A model generated the notes under the pieces. It saw only the letters and a program-made list of their open reading frames with translations, did no database searches and had not been told where the DNA came from. From positions 1 through 8,605 of the forward strand of contig NZQU01000078.1 in the NCBI GenBank assembly GCA_002696025.1: 8,605 bases of DNA. The letters are read 5' to 3'. Position numbers and translations under genes: made by a program. Shown here piece by piece: positions 8,501-8,605 of this stretch (position 1 is the stretch's first letter; the number at the start of each line of letters is the position of its first letter). The DNA is from Crocinitomicaceae bacterium. Its GTDB lineage: Bacteria; Bacteroidota; Bacteroidia; Flavobacteriales_D; Crocinitomicaceae.

Positions 8501-8605
8501 ATATTCTGAATTAAAGTATTGGCCACTAAATATTGGCGCAGATCCATACTGCTCTCTTTTTAAATATGCTTTTAAGGTAACAAGGTTCTCAGGGTCATTT
8601 TCATC
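5525..8605 (-). CDS. DUF2723 (TMEM260-like, GT-C protein O-mannosyltransferase-like) membrane protein, N-terminally truncated by the window
   Basis: The frame stays open from the stop at 5525-5527 to the right edge, giving 1026 visible residues; the ATG at 8441-8443 is internal, because the upstream codons still encode family-typical sequence (N-L-V-T-L-K-A-Y-L-K-R-E-Q-Y-G at visible residues 7-21). The missing N-terminus should hold the first transmembrane helices and the acidic catalytic loop of DUF2723 (PF11028). Visible landmarks are Y-V-R-Y-F-M-W-N-F-S-G-R-Q (163-175), six hydrophobic segments between about 220 and 382, the hallmark P-F-E-P-R-E-R-D-Y-A (265-274), G-W-D-D-H-D-R-S (384-391) and N-G-D-N-D-T-F-P-L-W-Y (416-426). 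A soluble, probably periplasmic part of about 640 residues follows, with TPR-like helices near 758-844 and 877-905. Vertebrate TMEM260 is a protein O-mannosyltransferase; a glycosyltransferase role for the Bacteroidota relatives is inferred. The gene precedes the deacetylase by 3 bp, probably in one operon. Confidence 0.92.
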   Translation of the reverse strand, partial: DENDPENLVTLKAYLKREQYGSAPIFSGQYFNSEYSESESWGDQSPTNLRRFVVMDEDIELKAFKSEDAANKYADNIDATVEERYFESNASIRKNAIPAYSQTTIFPRMYFSQDQKKVNGYKNWSGYDAEEDKGTEIGTDGNRLPTFGENLTYFFRYQVNWMYVRYFMWNFSGRQNDIQGHGDAMRGNWKTGISTIDKMRIGDQESAPFYTTNNKSNNSFFMLPFILGLIGLIFHFYKAPKDAFSLLLAFLFTGIMIVIYLNQKPFEPRERDYAYAGSFYFFAFWIGIGVYALIDFFNNTPSKSILKKGGILLGGAFLFCLALDGGSNSGMPATLSFVYISLVSSGLIGLMVLLKKILKAKEIHGIITAGALGLFIPLIMAFQGWDDHDRSDKSIAKDLSSNYLNSCTTNGILFTNGDNDTFPLWYMQEVEGERTDIRVCNLSLMQTDWYTDQMKMKAYKSDPLPIKFREDQILMYAGNTDQVYFLDLINLINMGVNQEILEEIISLRLKKNEISAVNATLELDSKSRSIINNIPNENLVGQMKSSFFKAIDPKNIKGSLYNKLNAGLSLLKACQSQDDLRAFQNLFSEFENKWNTVELIDAMKFVRNDKNIISYDQNRELRVFPTNKFTLKINPENAVKSGIIKKNQKDELLKELTFDFDKQGLTREQVMMLDILANNDWKRGIFFSSPGGSDVAYSLYRRGHIKQLGLTFVLSPMSNLNTRFDADKMYANLMKNYSFGQMNKAHVLTDYYARRHTSQFRTQFYSLAEYYIQLAENEEKFNNTAAPSGMTYDIACEKRGEIGLAKEIRSNPLSSKKRISSYRKKAADLLKKSLSIMPTEHVIDGGEPSRNPQEKYKNPFNNKNEIEGYNDGSITDYVGLFLKAGDFESATNLGLKMLKQKSQTINFFANSHAHFAASGEATPDLMAALCDLLSIYKVSNENKTNSPKLYDAAKKEIDRVFNKVLPKLYKKIERIEIDEIYGSDLKIKLNAMGVYFGYLPDPTAASQTQKEADSSKAINDSTIQIP

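Overview
The window looks like ordinary chromosome from a member of the Bacteroidota, probably a Flavobacteriia-like or related lineage. The DNA is visibly AT-rich, clear Shine-Dalgarno sequences are missing in front of the genes, and the protein families present have Bacteroidota-type architectures: a DUF2723/TMEM260-like GT-C protein with a long soluble C-terminus, a short signal-less NodB deacetylase, an O-antigen-ligase-like protein ending in a D-T-L-E-T-Q-x-G motif, and a tail-specific protease with a long helical C-terminal region.

Layout: five genes fill almost the whole window. On the plus strand, a 5'-truncated S41 carboxyl-terminal processing protease (1-1140) is followed after 15 bp by a polytopic O-antigen ligase/polymerase-like protein (1156-2598). 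On the minus strand, read from the right edge inwards, are a DUF2723 (TMEM260/protein O-mannosyltransferase-like) membrane protein whose N-terminus lies outside the window (5525-8605), a polysaccharide deacetylase (4916-5521) starting 3 bp after it, and, after a 67 bp gap, a SulP anion transporter with an unusual C-terminal extension (2599-4848). The two groups converge with no spacer: the TGA of the ligase-like gene directly abuts the stop codon of the SulP gene. There is no gene-free stretch above 70 bp, and I see no RNA gene, CRISPR array, insertion sequence, attachment site or origin.

Functionally, four of the five genes point to the cell envelope: periplasmic proteolysis, a glycan ligase or polymerase, a GT-C glycosyltransferase-like protein and a glycan deacetylase. 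The SulP transporter adds inorganic anion (bicarbonate, sulfate or similar) transport. The tight spacing of the DUF2723 and deacetylase genes suggests one transcript; a shared pathway is inference.

I did not find a clearly new multi-gene system. The items most worth a second look are in the SulP protein: a roughly 210-residue cytoplasmic extension after a degenerate STAS-like region, and non-standard residues (Lys77, with loss of expected Thr positions) in the region that normally binds the anion.
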